In this document: positions 45,117 through 55,999 of the stretch, in pieces
How the letters are laid out: each line of letters opens with the position of its first letter
How positions within the stretch are numbered: position 1 is the first letter of the stretch
The notes under the pieces: model-generated
Database searches by the model: none
The model's input: only the letters and a program-made list of their open reading frames with translations
Told to the model about the DNA's origin: nothing
NCBI GenBank assembly: GCA_002270565.1
Contig: NQMI01000031.1
Span: forward strand, 62,001-126,000
Direction: 5' to 3'
DNA: 64,000 bases
From: Stenocarpella maydis
Taxonomy: Eukaryota > Ascomycota > Sordariomycetes > Diaporthales > Diaporthaceae
Program-made: the position numbers and the translations under genes

Positions 45117-46079
45117 ATGGCCTCCAGCAACCACCGAGACGCTGCCTTCTCAGGCTACGACCTGTCTGTCTCGACATCCCCTTCCAAGAACTACCCTCAA
45201 CCTAGCGACAACGACACGGCTCCTCCTATTCAGAACAAGCCATCGCCATCTCAGCCCCGCTCCAACACGTCCAGCTCCGACCGCATATCCTGGTTCAGCT
45301 ACCCATCTCGACACACGCTACCAGACAGCACGGCCATGGCACCGCCATTCGAAGTCCCCAAGCTGTGGCGGGAGGCGATGCAATGCGTCAGCATCAACGC
45401 GGGCCTGTACCCGAAGCAGATACTGCAGAAGTACTACGAGCTTTATCCTCCCCAAGCCTCCATCCACCCTGGCTACGTCGAGCTCGACGTCTGGCGTTCC
45501 AAGAGAGCGACCGTCCGCGGCATCAAGTGCGTGCACGTCCGATACCTGGACAACGAACCAGGAAAGATCTACCTGATGGTCATATTTGTCGACGAGATCG
45601 ACCAGGCCACCAAAAAGCCCATCGTCCGCCTCATCACCAACACCTCGATCCGCCATGTCCTGGAGGAGCCCTGCGAGAACTGCCCCCTCTGGCTCAAGGT
45701 CCAGTCCGGCGGCGGACCGCACCCCGGCTCGCCCTACCAGATTGTTCCCTGCTGCGAGCGGTGGGTTGAGTGCGCCGACTTTGAGGCGCCCATCTCCAAC
45801 GAGGAGAAGCAGGTGCCCGAGATGGTGTCGAGGCTGACCCAGGAGCTGCAGCGCAAGAACCTGCTCCTGCACGCCAAGGAGCGCGAGATCGAGGCCAAGG
45901 ACGACCAGCTTCGGCGTCTTCGCGAGATGACGGGCCGTGGAACGGACCGTGGCGCGGCCCAAGCGACAGCCACTGGCCGCCTGTTTCCTGACTACAGAGT
46001 CGAGTTGGGAAACCTGGAGCAGTACTGCTGGGTTGCACTTGTTGTGAGCGTCTTCATGTTGCTTTGGGCTCTGAGGTGA
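45117..46079 (+). CDS. Hypothetical protein, coiled coil with C-terminal membrane anchor
   Basis: A single exon of 320 residues from the ATG at 45117. Residues 1-75 are Ser/Pro/Asn-rich and likely disordered. A folded middle part (about 80-230) contains VPKLWREAMQCVSINAG, YVELDVWRSKRATVRG, YLMVIFVDEIDQ and two Cys-rich spots (CENCPLW, CCERWVECADF). A charged coiled coil follows (LTQELQRKNLLLHAKEREIEAKDDQLRRLRE, about 240-270), and the last ~20 residues (YCWVALVVSVFMLLWAL) form a single hydrophobic helix with one residue after it. This is the layout of a tail-anchored protein facing the cytosol. I do not recognise the family. It is convergent with the MDR gene at 46367-47698. A GC-rich 293-residue frame on the other strand is a shadow. 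Confidence 0.8.
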   Translation: MASSNHRDAAFSGYDLSVSTSPSKNYPQPSDNDTAPPIQNKPSPSQPRSNTSSSDRISWFSYPSRHTLPDSTAMAPPFEVPKLWREAMQCVSINAGLYPKQILQKYYELYPPQASIHPGYVELDVWRSKRATVRGIKCVHVRYLDNEPGKIYLMVIFVDEIDQATKKPIVRLITNTSIRHVLEEPCENCPLWLKVQSGGGPHPGSPYQIVPCCERWVECADFEAPISNEEKQVPEMVSRLTQELQRKNLLLHAKEREIEAKDDQLRRLREMTGRGTDRGAAQATATGRLFPDYRVELGNLEQYCWVALVVSVFMLLWALR

Positions 46080-46366
46080 GGCGAGATTTATCCAACTTGC
46101 AGAGATGAAGACGTGGAAAGGGAGCTGGACATAGTTGCCAAGATTATTAGAGAGCGAGGGCTTGGAAAGAGATTTGCTGTGGGGGGTTGCCAGTGTCACA
46201 ATTCGACATCTCTGGTTTCACTCATTGCTCATGAAAGGCTGGAGAAAGTGCGCGCGCACGAGCGGTTTTGATCAGCGTATTCGTTACTCGCTGAGGTACA
46301 AAGAATCCAAAGGAATCCCCACCGCTATCATCATGAGCCAAGTTTCAAACCGTGGACTGAGGGCAC

Positions 46367-47698
46367 TCAGGCAATGTGGCCTTCGCCAACGCTGCCTCTC
46401 CTCTCCGTCTCGATCTTGTATACAAGCTTCTCGCCACTGATCGGTCTCATATAAGGCTCCACCCTGGTATGGACGCGGCTTGTCACACCAGTCCCCAGCA
46501 CAGTGAAGCCATCGGGGACGACGTTCTCGAGCCCACCGGGCATCACGCGGACCGGGTTTGGCTGCAAGAGGCCCCCATCGGACAGCCACTTATAAAAGGC
46601 TGCGGCGAAGGACCTCTTGGCTGGGGATGTGCGCACCACGAGATTGTGGTACTCGACATCCTCTCCGAGGCCCTCCCATACCGCCCCGTAGATTGGCTCT
46701 GTGGCCACGCCCTCGGTCTCCCACGCGCCAGCCTCCTTTGACCTGACGACCGCCAGCTTCCCACCCTCCCTCAAGGTCGAGCTGACATCCCTGACCGTCG
46801 GGCCCTCGGATATGGCGTCGTATGCGAAGTGGACACCACCCGACGACGCCTTGCGCACCTGCTCCGGCCAGTTCCGGTCCCTGTAGTCCACCAGGTGGTC
46901 GTAGGCGTACGGCTCCTCCCTCAGCATGTCCCAGTTCCTCGGGCTCGCGGACCCGATGAGCCGTATCCTCCGGCCCGTGTGCTCCGAGCTCCGCCGCACG
47001 AGCTGCGCGGCGTACAAGCCCACGGACGTCGACGCGCCCGCCACCAGGACCAGCAGGGCGCCCCGCCGGCGGTCCTCGTCCGCGGCGGCGGCGCCGACGC
47101 CGTCGACGTCCGAGCCCTCGGTGCGCACGCGCCTCAGCACGACGGCCTCCGAGTCGTCGTCCCACCTGAACGGCGCGTCCAGGCCCAGGCGGTAGAAGAG
47201 CCCCTGGGCGGCCGTCAGCCCGCACAGGCTGACGGCGGCGGCCTCCTCGTACGGCACGCGGCCGGGGATGCGCCAGACGAGGTCGGCGGGGCAGACGACG
47301 TACTCGGCGAAGGCGCCCGGCCGGTCGTTGGCGCTGCACGCGCCCTGCAGGAAGCCCGCGACCCTGTCGCCGCGGTTGATGATGCGCGAGAGCGCCGTGC
47401 TGGAGCGGCGGAGAAGCCTCCTGCTGCCGAAGCTCGGGGACCCGCCTCCGCCGGCGCCCTCGGCCGGTGAGCCAGGTGGGCTGTTGGGGGCTGGGCCGCG
47501 GGCGACCACCAGCCCTGCAAAGTCGCTGCCTACGACACGGCCGGAGCTGCCCAGGGGATGGGATGTGTAGAGGGCGTCGACTGGGTTGAGGGCGATGGCC
47601 TTGACGGCGATGAGGAGCTCGTTGGGCCCGGGTGAGGGGATGGGGACGTCCTGGACGGTGGCGGTCTTGTTGACCGCATCGAGGACGAGTGCTTTCAT
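46367..47698 (-). CDS. MDR-family oxidoreductase (zinc-independent alcohol dehydrogenase-like)
   Basis: A single exon of 443 residues from the ATG at 47698. The N-terminal GroES-like domain shows MKALVLDAVNKTATVQDV, IALNPVDALY and VVGSDFAGLVV; the domain core continues with GDRVAGFLQGAC, GAFAEYVV and AAAVSLCGLTAAQGLFY; the Rossmann part has LLVLVAGASTSVGLYAAQLV and HFAYDAISEGPTV. No zinc ligands are present. The protein is some 80-90 residues longer than its relatives because of two low-complexity inserts: a Gly/Pro/Ser/Arg-rich one around residues 72-108 and an Asp/Arg/Ala-rich one around residues 185-212. Both fall in surface loops. Substrate unknown. It is convergent with the tail-anchored gene 287 bp away. 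Confidence 0.88.
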   Translation of the reverse strand: MKALVLDAVNKTATVQDVPIPSPGPNELLIAVKAIALNPVDALYTSHPLGSSGRVVGSDFAGLVVARGPAPNSPPGSPAEGAGGGGSPSFGSRRLLRRSSTALSRIINRGDRVAGFLQGACSANDRPGAFAEYVVCPADLVWRIPGRVPYEEAAAVSLCGLTAAQGLFYRLGLDAPFRWDDDSEAVVLRRVRTEGSDVDGVGAAAADEDRRRGALLVLVAGASTSVGLYAAQLVRRSSEHTGRRIRLIGSASPRNWDMLREEPYAYDHLVDYRDRNWPEQVRKASSGGVHFAYDAISEGPTVRDVSSTLREGGKLAVVRSKEAGAWETEGVATEPIYGAVWEGLGEDVEYHNLVVRTSPAKRSFAAAFYKWLSDGGLLQPNPVRVMPGGLENVVPDGFTVLGTGVTSRVHTRVEPYMRPISGEKLVYKIETERRGSVGEGHIA

Positions 47699-49310
47699 TT
47701 TGGGAGTGGTGGCATGTGAGTTGGATCAAGGTTGGTGAGTCGTGGGCTGGGTCGAGTCTGGATATCAAGAGCACATGGCCGCGAGGCTTATCGCACGGAC
47801 GGCTGCGGTAAGGTTGGTGCCGGATTGGCGCTGGACTTGTGTCAATGAGGAAAGAGGCGGCGTGGAGGTGTGTACGGAGTTTACCTGAGTACGGAGTATT
47901 TATGCCAGGTATGATGACGGGTGTCACGGAATGTGCTTTGTCCTGCCTCGAGTGCCCTCCGTTTGGACGGCCTGGGTGCGATGCCTAAATATGTTTGCTG
48001 TCGCCCAGGGGCAAGAGTGCCATTGGCCAGTCCATCACTCTTCCTGAACGTTCTGCTGGAGGGGCGGAGCGCCCTGTCTGGGGGGCATGACGGATGAGTA
48101 ATTTAGGCGTGCGTCGATGGCTGCATCAGGACGCCTCCAACGAGACCCTCGGGCAATCTGCCTGCCTTGTTCCCCCCAGTCACCGTCCCCAACCTCTTGC
48201 AGGATGTGTGCCACAGGCAGGCCCTGTGTCACCTGTGCATATCTGTGCATATGCAGGAAGACGGTTCTAGATCTTGCACGACTCCTCAACATGCCTTGAT
48301 CTGCACTTTCATCCCGCCTCGTTCACATGCGTGCATCCCTCCATCTCGTGGGGGCGACTGGACGCCAGTTGCGCTGCTTACCCGAACGGAGGCTCGAGAA
48401 CCCGCCTTAGCCATGCAATTGTCAAGGCCATTCCTTTCACTCCGTATCGTATGTATTCATCAATCAATGGGGCGCCGTTTGAACTTTGCATCACCGTGAC
48501 GAGTCCTCTGTGGCCCATACTGGCTGGGCTTGCAGCGGCTGTTGACTAACGTCTCTTCTTTGGTATACCCAAGATGACATATCCTTGGTCACAGCCTGGT
48601 TTATCCCGGCTCATCCAAACATTTCATCTCGAGTTATCAGCCCATATGTTGGCATTTGTCGACTCCTGTATTGTTAGGTAAGAGCTCGCCGTCTAAAACA
48701 ACCCCATCCCGGCAAAGCTGTCTCGTATGGGTACCCCTGTGCTTCATATGACCCTGTCCCGTGGCTACGAGCTGAGCCTCACAAATTCTCCGAAAATGAG
48801 GTACGTGGTTGATTGACGGACAGCGTGCCACATATTCAAGGCTGTGCGGAAAAATGACAGTCAAAAGACGCAAGGGAAAATCCCAAGGGAGTCGATGATG
48901 AGAACTTATAGTCTCTACATACCTCTCTTGCTATTGTTCCATCCGACATTTGATATCTTATTTTGCTGGCCATCCCATCAGCCGATTGCGCCGGCTCGCG
49001 CTCTGGGAGATCCAGGCGCAGCTGAGGCCGGCCCGGTTGTCGATTGTCTTTTCGGGAATGCAGATCGCGCCGCTGGGGCTGACCTCTCCCTGAAGCCGGG
49101 GGCCAGCCGAGTTATCTCCAAGGTAGAGGATAGCCCAATCGAAACGAACACCGTACAGTGTCATGACAAAAAGAGGTGGACCCTATAAAAGATTGTGGGC
49201 TGTAAGGACCAGCTCTGCTGGGAGTCGGGTGCCGTCGAAACCACGTTGGAATCAGGGGGTCCAAGGCGTGCTGTTGGCCGGCATCTTGGTGTTGTATCGT
49301 GTGAGGAATA
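47699..49310. other. Intergenic, no gene seen
   Basis: GC-balanced. The MDR gene promoter should lie just right of 47698. Short frames on both strands show no features. Confidence 0.5.
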
Positions 49311-50102
49311 TCACGCCTCTGCATCAGCCAGCCTCCTCAATGCTTGGACCCTCTCGTCTAGTAACCACATAGCATAAGCCCTGTGAAGCCTTGAAACCCA
49401 CTCCGGGATGGTCTTCTGATTCCTGCCCTCGCCGTCAACCCACTCGTAGTCGTGGGCGGACGCGAACCGCACCTCGGCCATGCCTAGTTGGTGGTCCACA
49501 TCACCGAGACTGAACTCGTGGCGGCCACCGCTCATGAAACGGAAAGGATACCCCCAGTCCGCCGCGGCCTTTCGACAGAATGCCACAAGATGGGGTGGGA
49601 ACACCCACTGGACGAGGAGGGGCTCGGGACGGGTGAGCGGGCGAAACAGGGACGGCGGAGGACGCGAGGGGACCCTCAGAACCTCGAAGACGCCGTTGAG
49701 GAGCTGCTGGCCCCTGTGGAAGCCGCGGTCTCCTACGTCACCTGTTCCCCTGGTGAAGGCACCAAAGAGCTTGCCCTCGAGTTGGAGCACGGGAGACTGG
49801 AGGAAGAGGCGGGCCCAAGCCTCCTCCGGGCTCAACCTGCGGCCCGTGTTCGGGTCATGTTGCTCGTACAGAACTTTGGCAGGGACCCTGGCGCCGTAGA
49901 TGTCGACATGAGGGGTGTGATGCCTCCCAGGATGAGAGTAGGTCGACAAATCGTCTGGTGTGGCCCCGAGTGCAGAGGTCGACGCCGATTCGGGGTGGAG
50001 ACGCGGGTATGTAGCCTCGAGTCGAGTGACGGTCGAGTATACGTACGAGGCCGGCCCGCCGACGACCACGGATGTGATGACCAGACGGCGCAACAATGGC
50101 AT
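49311..50102 (-). CDS. Hypothetical fungal protein with N-terminal membrane segment
   Basis: A single exon of 263 residues from the ATG at 50102. Residues 5-23 (RRLVITSVVVGGPASYVYS) form a hydrophobic helix after a short basic start, so it is either a signal anchor or a mitochondrial presequence-like anchor. The rest is soluble, with YGARVPAKVLYEQHDPNTG, SPEEAWARLFLQSPVLQLEGKLFG, WGYPFRFMSGGRHEFSLG and HDYEWVDGEGRNQK segments, which read like a conserved single-domain protein with many His, Trp and Tyr. I do not recognise the family, but reading-frame quality and residue pattern argue that it is real. A plus-strand 207-residue frame here is a shadow. Confidence 0.72.
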   Translation of the reverse strand: MPLLRRLVITSVVVGGPASYVYSTVTRLEATYPRLHPESASTSALGATPDDLSTYSHPGRHHTPHVDIYGARVPAKVLYEQHDPNTGRRLSPEEAWARLFLQSPVLQLEGKLFGAFTRGTGDVGDRGFHRGQQLLNGVFEVLRVPSRPPPSLFRPLTRPEPLLVQWVFPPHLVAFCRKAAADWGYPFRFMSGGRHEFSLGDVDHQLGMAEVRFASAHDYEWVDGEGRNQKTIPEWVSRLHRAYAMWLLDERVQALRRLADAEA

Positions 50103-51492
50103 TCTGCGTAGTGGAGGTGTACAGACTGAGTCGGCTGTTGATGTCCGGTCCGAGAGGCGCTACCGTACGTACGAGACTGCTCAGCCGAGGCTGGGGGGGA
50201 GCCGCGTGGTAGGGGGAGGATGAGCCAGGCCTCGGTACAGAACGGCAGAGGAGAGGCTATTAGTAGGCTAGGTATGGACCAACTGTCCCGGTAGTACCCG
50301 AGACGAGAATGCCATGTCCTGGTCCACCGTCTGGCTGCTGCTGCACCCCGGATTCTCAACACTGAAGGCCACCTTCAGAGGGTTTGAGCCCCCACCTTGA
50401 CCCCTCCAGCCCTTTCTCAGCGCTGCATCGCATTCAAGGGTTCCCCGCAAGACTCCCTCCAGCGCGGAACGGCTGGGACCACAAGCTCGGCTTGCGGTCG
50501 GCTAATAACCCCAGAATGGCGACGTCACTCGCCTGCTTGACCGACCGACTACACACGATTATTATCACATGGCAATGACTGACTGACTGACTGACTGCCT
50601 GCCTTGGGCGAGTCTTGATCAGCACATCATGCAACTGAGCAAGCAATCCAGATCAAGGAACAGGCCTGGTTGCACCGGCAGGGCCCGGGCTCAGTCAATT
50701 GGCTTTCTCATCTGCCTAAACAACAATGCACATGTCGGAGCCTGAGTGGGCATCACACAGCCAAAAAATTGGAGCCGGTTGTTGCTCCGCTGCGCCGAAG
50801 CCATCCCCAACTCCATGCCTCCTTTGCCCCCCCAGCCAAGGCCCTGCGCCCGAACGCCCTGCAACTGGCTCGACACTCGCACTGCCTGCTACTAGTCCAA
50901 TGCCTCGGATTATTACATGTCGTCAGGTACCTCGAGCCCCTCCCATATCGTGGATGGACGGCGGCTTGTCGCCCTCACGCGTCACAAGCTGTACCTCGCT
51001 CCCCTCCCAAGCTTTTTATCTCCTACAGCCGCGGACCAAGGGCATTTCCTCCTTGAGCCGCCATCCTGAGCGCTCTCCCCTTTGGCCACGCTGCCCGTGC
51101 TGTCGGCTCGGTCCTATCATTTCCTTTCTGGTTATGGTTTTGATTGCCATGCCTTGTCACTTGTCCCTTTGTCACTTGTCACTTGTCCGCTCTGGTCTGG
51201 TCTCGAATATAGAACGTGCCGTCCCTGCCCTCTTCTCTTCCAAGGTGAAGGTTCTCTGTCACATGCTTTACTTTTTGGCTCTTGATACCCTTTTCCTACT
51301 CTTCGTCTTCATCATTGCTCCCCCTAATATCTCAGCTCGGGCCTTCCACTCTCCTCACCTATGCTGAGTACTACTCTTACCAAATACTTGGGACACTAGA
51401 ACGGCCTTGTTCGTGTGAGGGTGAGTAGATACGGGCGCGAGCCGCAAGGATTACGGTCAAGCCGGAAACACCGTGACAGACACGCGACCGTC
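50103..51492. other. Intergenic region with (TGAC)n microsatellite
   Basis: No gene seen. A (TGAC)5-type tract sits at 50577-50598. Pyrimidine-rich DNA from about 51060 to 51370 looks like a fungal promoter/leader CT-rich region before the carrier gene at 51493. Confidence 0.5.
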
Positions 51493-52624
51493 ATGGCGAC
51501 CAAGGTGCAAGGCAAAGATGGCAAGGCGCCACCAGGCGCGGCTGTGAACCTCATAGCAGGCGGAGGAGCAGGCATGATGGAGGCATTGGTCTGCCATCCG
51601 CTCGGTACGTATACCAAACCGAACGGCTTCCTCCCTCCCCGCCGGCCAGACCGAACCGGTGCTGACACCCTCTTTCCCGGCCACGACAGATACCATCAAG
51701 GTCCGTATGCAGCTCTCCCGCCGCGGGCGGACACCGGGGAGCCCCAAGCGCGGGTTCCTGCTCACCGGCGCCCACATAGTCAAGCGCGAGACGCCGCTGG
51801 GCCTGTACAAGGGCCTCGGCGCCGTCATGACGGGCATCATCCCCAAGATGGCGATCCGGTTCACCTCGTTCGAGGCCTACAAGCAGATGCTGGCGGACAA
51901 GTCGACGGGCGCGGTGACGGGGCGCGCGACCTTCCTGGCGGGCCTGGCGGCCGGCGTGACCGAGGCGGTGGCGGTCGTGACCCCGATGGAGGTGATCAAG
52001 ATCCGGCTGCAGGCGCAGCACCACAGCCTGGCAGACCCGCTCGACATCCCCAAGTACCGCAACGCCGCCCACGCGCTCTACACCGTCATCAAGGAGGAGG
52101 GCGTCGGCGCCCTGTACCGCGGCGTCAGCCTGACCGCCCTGCGCCAGGGCTCCAACCAGGCCGTCAACTTCACCGCCTACACCTACTTCAAGGAGGCCCT
52201 CATGGCCCACCAGCCGAACCTCGAGGGCAACGGCCTGCCGGGGTGGCAGACCACCCTGATCGGGCTCGTCAGCGGCGCCATGGGGCCCCTGAGTAACGCC
52301 CCCATCGATACCATCAAGACGCGCCTGCAGAAGACCCCGGCCGAGGAAGGCGTCAGCGCCATGAAGAGGATAACCGCCATCGCCGGGGACATGTTCAGGT
52401 GAGTCTCGGTCCACCGCGCCGCTGCTGCTTTGATCGCGGTCCACAGCTGACACGCTGTTGGCTAAAACAGGCAAGAGGGTGTCCACGCATTCTACAAAGG
52501 CATAACCCCACGGATAATGCGGGTCGCCCCAGGCCAGGCTGTCACGTTCACCGTGTACGAGTACCTCAAGGACAAGATCGAGGGTAGTAAATGGACGTCT
52601 GACGGTGGCAAGTTCGAGGAGTAA
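51493..52624 (+). CDS. SFC1: Mitochondrial succinate/fumarate antiporter (SFC1/ACR1 type)
   Basis: Three exons, 51493-51604, 51690-52398 and 52471-52624, introns GTACGT..ACAG (GCTGAC branch) and GTGAGT..ACAG (GCTAAA near the end), give 324 residues. Three tandem carrier repeats each carry the Px[D/E]xx[K/R] signature: PLDTIKVR (completed across intron 1), PMEVIKIR and PIDTIKTR. The N-terminal GGGAGMMEALVCHPLDTIKVRMQL and IPKMAIRFTSFEAYKQ segments are characteristic of the yeast Sfc1/Acr1 and Aspergillus AcuL group. It exchanges cytosolic succinate for mitochondrial fumarate across the inner membrane and is needed for growth on acetate or ethanol through the glyoxylate cycle, so carbon-catabolite control is expected, though I see no defined site. 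Complete. Confidence 0.93.
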
Positions 52625-52969
52625 GGGCGGGCGTGTGCTTTTGTTGGCTGATACCACGGCACGCAAACCAAGACAAGACCAGGGCAAAGGCTGGGTGGGC
52701 ATTTTTCTGTATACCTCGGGAACTCGGCGCTCAGAGCAGCAGCATATAGCCTGTATTTCGGCATCTCTAAACTTGAACGTGCATCATTTGAGGCTTGCCC
52801 GTTCTTCGCGAGGAATGTGCGTGTCCAAACACTTGACTTGTTCTGGCCTGCCCGCAACACTTGACCATACGCCGGCATCCGGTTCCTGACCAACCGCGTG
52901 TGCACGCATCGACCCATGTATTGTAAACAGCTTCCTATTTCTGCTCCCCGGCCGTCCAGATCGGCGCAT
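52625..52969. other. Short intergenic region between convergent genes
   Basis: 345 bp holding both 3' ends (carrier and twinfilin). No gene seen. Confidence 0.6.
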
Positions 52970-54150
52970 CTACCGGCCGGGCCTCTTCGGCCTGCTGAAG
53001 CCCTTGCGCGCCTCGACCTTGGGGTGCAGCTCGGAGATGACGCCGTCCTCGGTGATCTCGCTGGGCTCCTCTACCTCGAACTTCTTGTCCACCTCAAGCC
53101 CGCACTCGCTGGCGGCCGCGTCCAGCACCGCGCGCTTCATGAGCGGGTACAGCATGCGGTCCTTGATGGCCCTGCGCCCGGGGGTGACGGGGCACGTGTA
53201 GAAGAAGAGGAGCGGCGCGCCCTTGTACCCGGCGTACTCGTGCTCGTAGCGGAAGAAGGTGAAGCGCGGCTCGGTGGTCGAGATGCCTGAGGTAAGCTCG
53301 GATATCGAGGTCGGCGTGGTCGAGTCCGGGATGAGCTCGACCTTTTCGGTTTCTGGGTTGATTTTCTGTGCGGGACGGACAGGAGTGGTTAGTATATCCA
53401 TTATAATGCTGGCCCCTGCCGGCCGGCTCAGGGTGCCAGTAGCAACATACCAGTGTGACTAGTCCCCTGCCCCCGTCGGGCTTGAGCTCCTTGAGGGCCG
53501 CCAGCGCATCGTCGACTATGTGCATGGCCATGCGCTGGCCGAGGTGGATCTCCCTGGACGCGGTGCCCCTGGCGCCCTCGATGGCCTCTGCCTGCTTGAC
53601 GCCCTCAAGGCTCCTCTCCTCCTCGGTCAGGGGCGCCTCGAGCCGCTCGTGCTTGTCGTGCTTCTCGAAGCCCTCCGGGGTGAGCTCGTCGCGGGTGGTG
53701 GCGTAGATGGTCTCGCGGAAGTGCTCGCGGCCCAGCTCGCGCACCAGGGTCAGCCTCGTCGAGGCGAAGAGCATCTTCTGGCGGACCTTGGCCGTATCCG
53801 GGATGTAGCTGACGGCGACGAGCCGAGGCGCCGAGTCGTAGCGCTTCAGGAGGAGGTACAGCGGCTCCGAGTCGGCGAGGGCGGGGAGGACGAGGGAGTT
53901 GATGTTGTCGGCGAAGGAGGCGGATGGTGATGAGGCGGTCAGCAGGGAGATGGGGGTGAGGGATTCATTCTCGATTGTGGCCAGGAGGCCGAAGTTTGCT
54001 TCGGACTGGAGGAGCTCGGTGAACTTGGAGGTCAGCTCCTGGGAAGCTGTTGTAGAGGAGGAATAGGAACAGGATTAGCACGAGACAGGGTGTTGGGGAG
54101 GGGGCCTGGTTGGCATGGTATCTTGGCATACCTGATATTCCTGACTGCAT
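52970..54150 (-). CDS. TWF1: Twinfilin (two ADF-homology domains)
   Basis: Three exons on the minus strand: 54150-54132 (19 bp), 54046-53451 and 53365-52970, with two 85-bp introns (GTATGC..ACAG and GTATGT..ACAG), give 336 residues. The tiny first exon encodes MQSGIS and splices into ASQELTSKFTELLQSE, the standard twinfilin start. The first ADF-H domain covers about residues 5-135 (SANF-GLLATIE, LLLKRYDS, KMLFASTRLTLVRELG); the linker is Glu-rich; the second ADF-H domain covers about 170-300 (RFTFFRYEHEY, LLFFYTCP, KDRMLYPLMKRAVLDAA), followed by a basic tail KGFSRPKRPGR. It binds ADP-actin monomers and caps filament ends, regulating actin turnover in the cytosol and at hyphal tips. Complete and of normal length. 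Confidence 0.94.
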
Positions 54151-55999
54151 CTTGGACAGTCTGGCGTTATTGTGAAGCGCAGGCTGGCTCGTTGGTGATT
54201 TTCTGCCTGGGTAGCAGATCAAAGGTGCTCTTGGTCTGGGACTGGGAGAGGGAGGATGAGCATCCAGCAGGCCAATGGAGCATCGTGCGACGTATGTACG
54301 GAGTGTGTACGCCTCCACTAGCTCTCAGGGGCTCCAGTTTGGCGGGGTATTGACCTGCACCCGACAACACACAATGACGTGAGCAGGTTGGCCGAGCAGC
54401 AGTAGCCACAGCACCTCTGAAGCGCCTAGCCCTGCAACCCACAGGCACTTACAGCGGGAGGAGGCATTCAGCCGCTCTCATGGCAGTCGAATCTCATGCT
54501 GAAGCGACACGATGGTTGCGTCGCTCTTCTGCCAATTCAATGCCGTGGAAGTATGGATGGATAGATGGTTCAATCACACGAATGCACCCTCCTGGCTGGG
54601 ACATGTTGTCTTTCCGTCGCAATAACCCACCACCCACCTTGCTCCTCACTTCTGAGCCTGGCCGGTATCCTGATCGACCCGTTGGATATTCGCAGAGCGT
54701 GTCAGGCGTCAAGGGCAAACAATTCACATGTCGTCTCAGGTACTCGGCTCCAGATGCTGAATCGAGCAGCACTGGTGCCTCTTTGGTGCATCTCCGCCGG
54801 CCGTCTTTCATCATCGCAGGAATAATCAATGCCATATAGCGTACGGGGCCGGCTAAGAGTAGTTCCTTCAGTACCCACTCAGAGATGGTGCTTCCCCGTC
54901 TGAGGCAACATGCCCCCGCGCCTGTTTCACCCAGACTGTGACAGCAAGACTAAATGTGGTTTCCCGCAATCGTGGCTCGTGCCAAGACGCGTCCAGCAAA
55001 CAGCCAGAGCGCGTCTGGACTGAGATTCAACAGGCGCGTGCCCCCTGATGGATGCCGTGATGGATGCTTCAAGATTAGCTTGGTCAGCTGCCGAAGTGCC
55101 GGCTTAAGGTTCATGAGGAAACTGTCAGCGCTTGCTGAAACAACGACTCAGGCACCTTGTGTCAAGCTGGAAATCGGTCGAACTCGTACTGAAGAGATGA
55201 CAGTTCACGACCCGAGAATTTTCATTGACGCCGGCGGCCTCGAGGCTTCCCCAGTTGAGTCAGCCCCCCAGCCCATTACTCCCAGGCTTCTCACAACCTT
55301 GCTAACTTGTAATTGCCCGATGCTAGCTCTCTTGGGATCGTCACCTTGGTTGGGCTGTCTCGCATAATCAGTCATCTCAGTCTGTCAGTCTGTCGACATG
55401 AGTGCCCTGCACGATGCCCACATTTGGACATGGTCGACGGCGGTGACATTGACCTTGCGAGGGTGACATGTTCGACCCTGACCGAACACCAATTGCTGTC
55501 ATCCCAACGGCCCTGCCTTCGAGGCCTCCATATTATGTACAACAAAGAAAGACTCGACGAGTGGCGCCGCGACGAGGCTTGCTCTATCTAGATGGTCATG
55601 TGCTAGTCTACATCGTAGCTCAACAGGCCGGCTGTTTTGTTTCAGCTCGCACAGCCTGAATGAGCGATCCTTCAGGGATTCTGGGATCCAGGGATCACGG
55701 CCTAGCACACTTTCCCAAAGGAGTAATCACCCTTGCTCTCTTGTCAGGGTTTGATTCAAGGGGCAATACGAACCCACTCCCTTGGCTATCGCCAAATAGT
55801 GGAGGCCCAGGACGATCCAGAACCGAGAAGGCCTTCAGAGACTCGAGACAGCTGAGGTTGACGTAAGGCCTTAAGGCTTCATCACTTGATCAAGTCCCTC
55901 TCAGGATATGACAGGCGCCTTTTCCTTCGATACTGCATACAACCTCACTGCCAATACACCACACAACCCTCACACATCGAGCGCATATCGCAACCCAAC
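54151..55999. other. Intergenic region between divergent twinfilin and enoyl-CoA hydratase-like genes
   Basis: 1.8 kb, GC-balanced, no recognised gene. Several frames of 60-140 codons occur on both strands without features. The promoters of both neighbours should be here. Confidence 0.5.

Noticed and set aside
45318..46199. 293-codon minus-strand frame
   Set aside because: GC-driven shadow of the tail-anchored protein gene, no family features.
46590..47927. 445-codon minus-strand frame
   Set aside because: Arg/Gly-rich out-of-frame shadow of the MDR gene that has all the family motifs.
51551..52702. 383-codon minus-strand frame
   Set aside because: Antisense shadow of the mitochondrial carrier, which has three intact carrier motifs.
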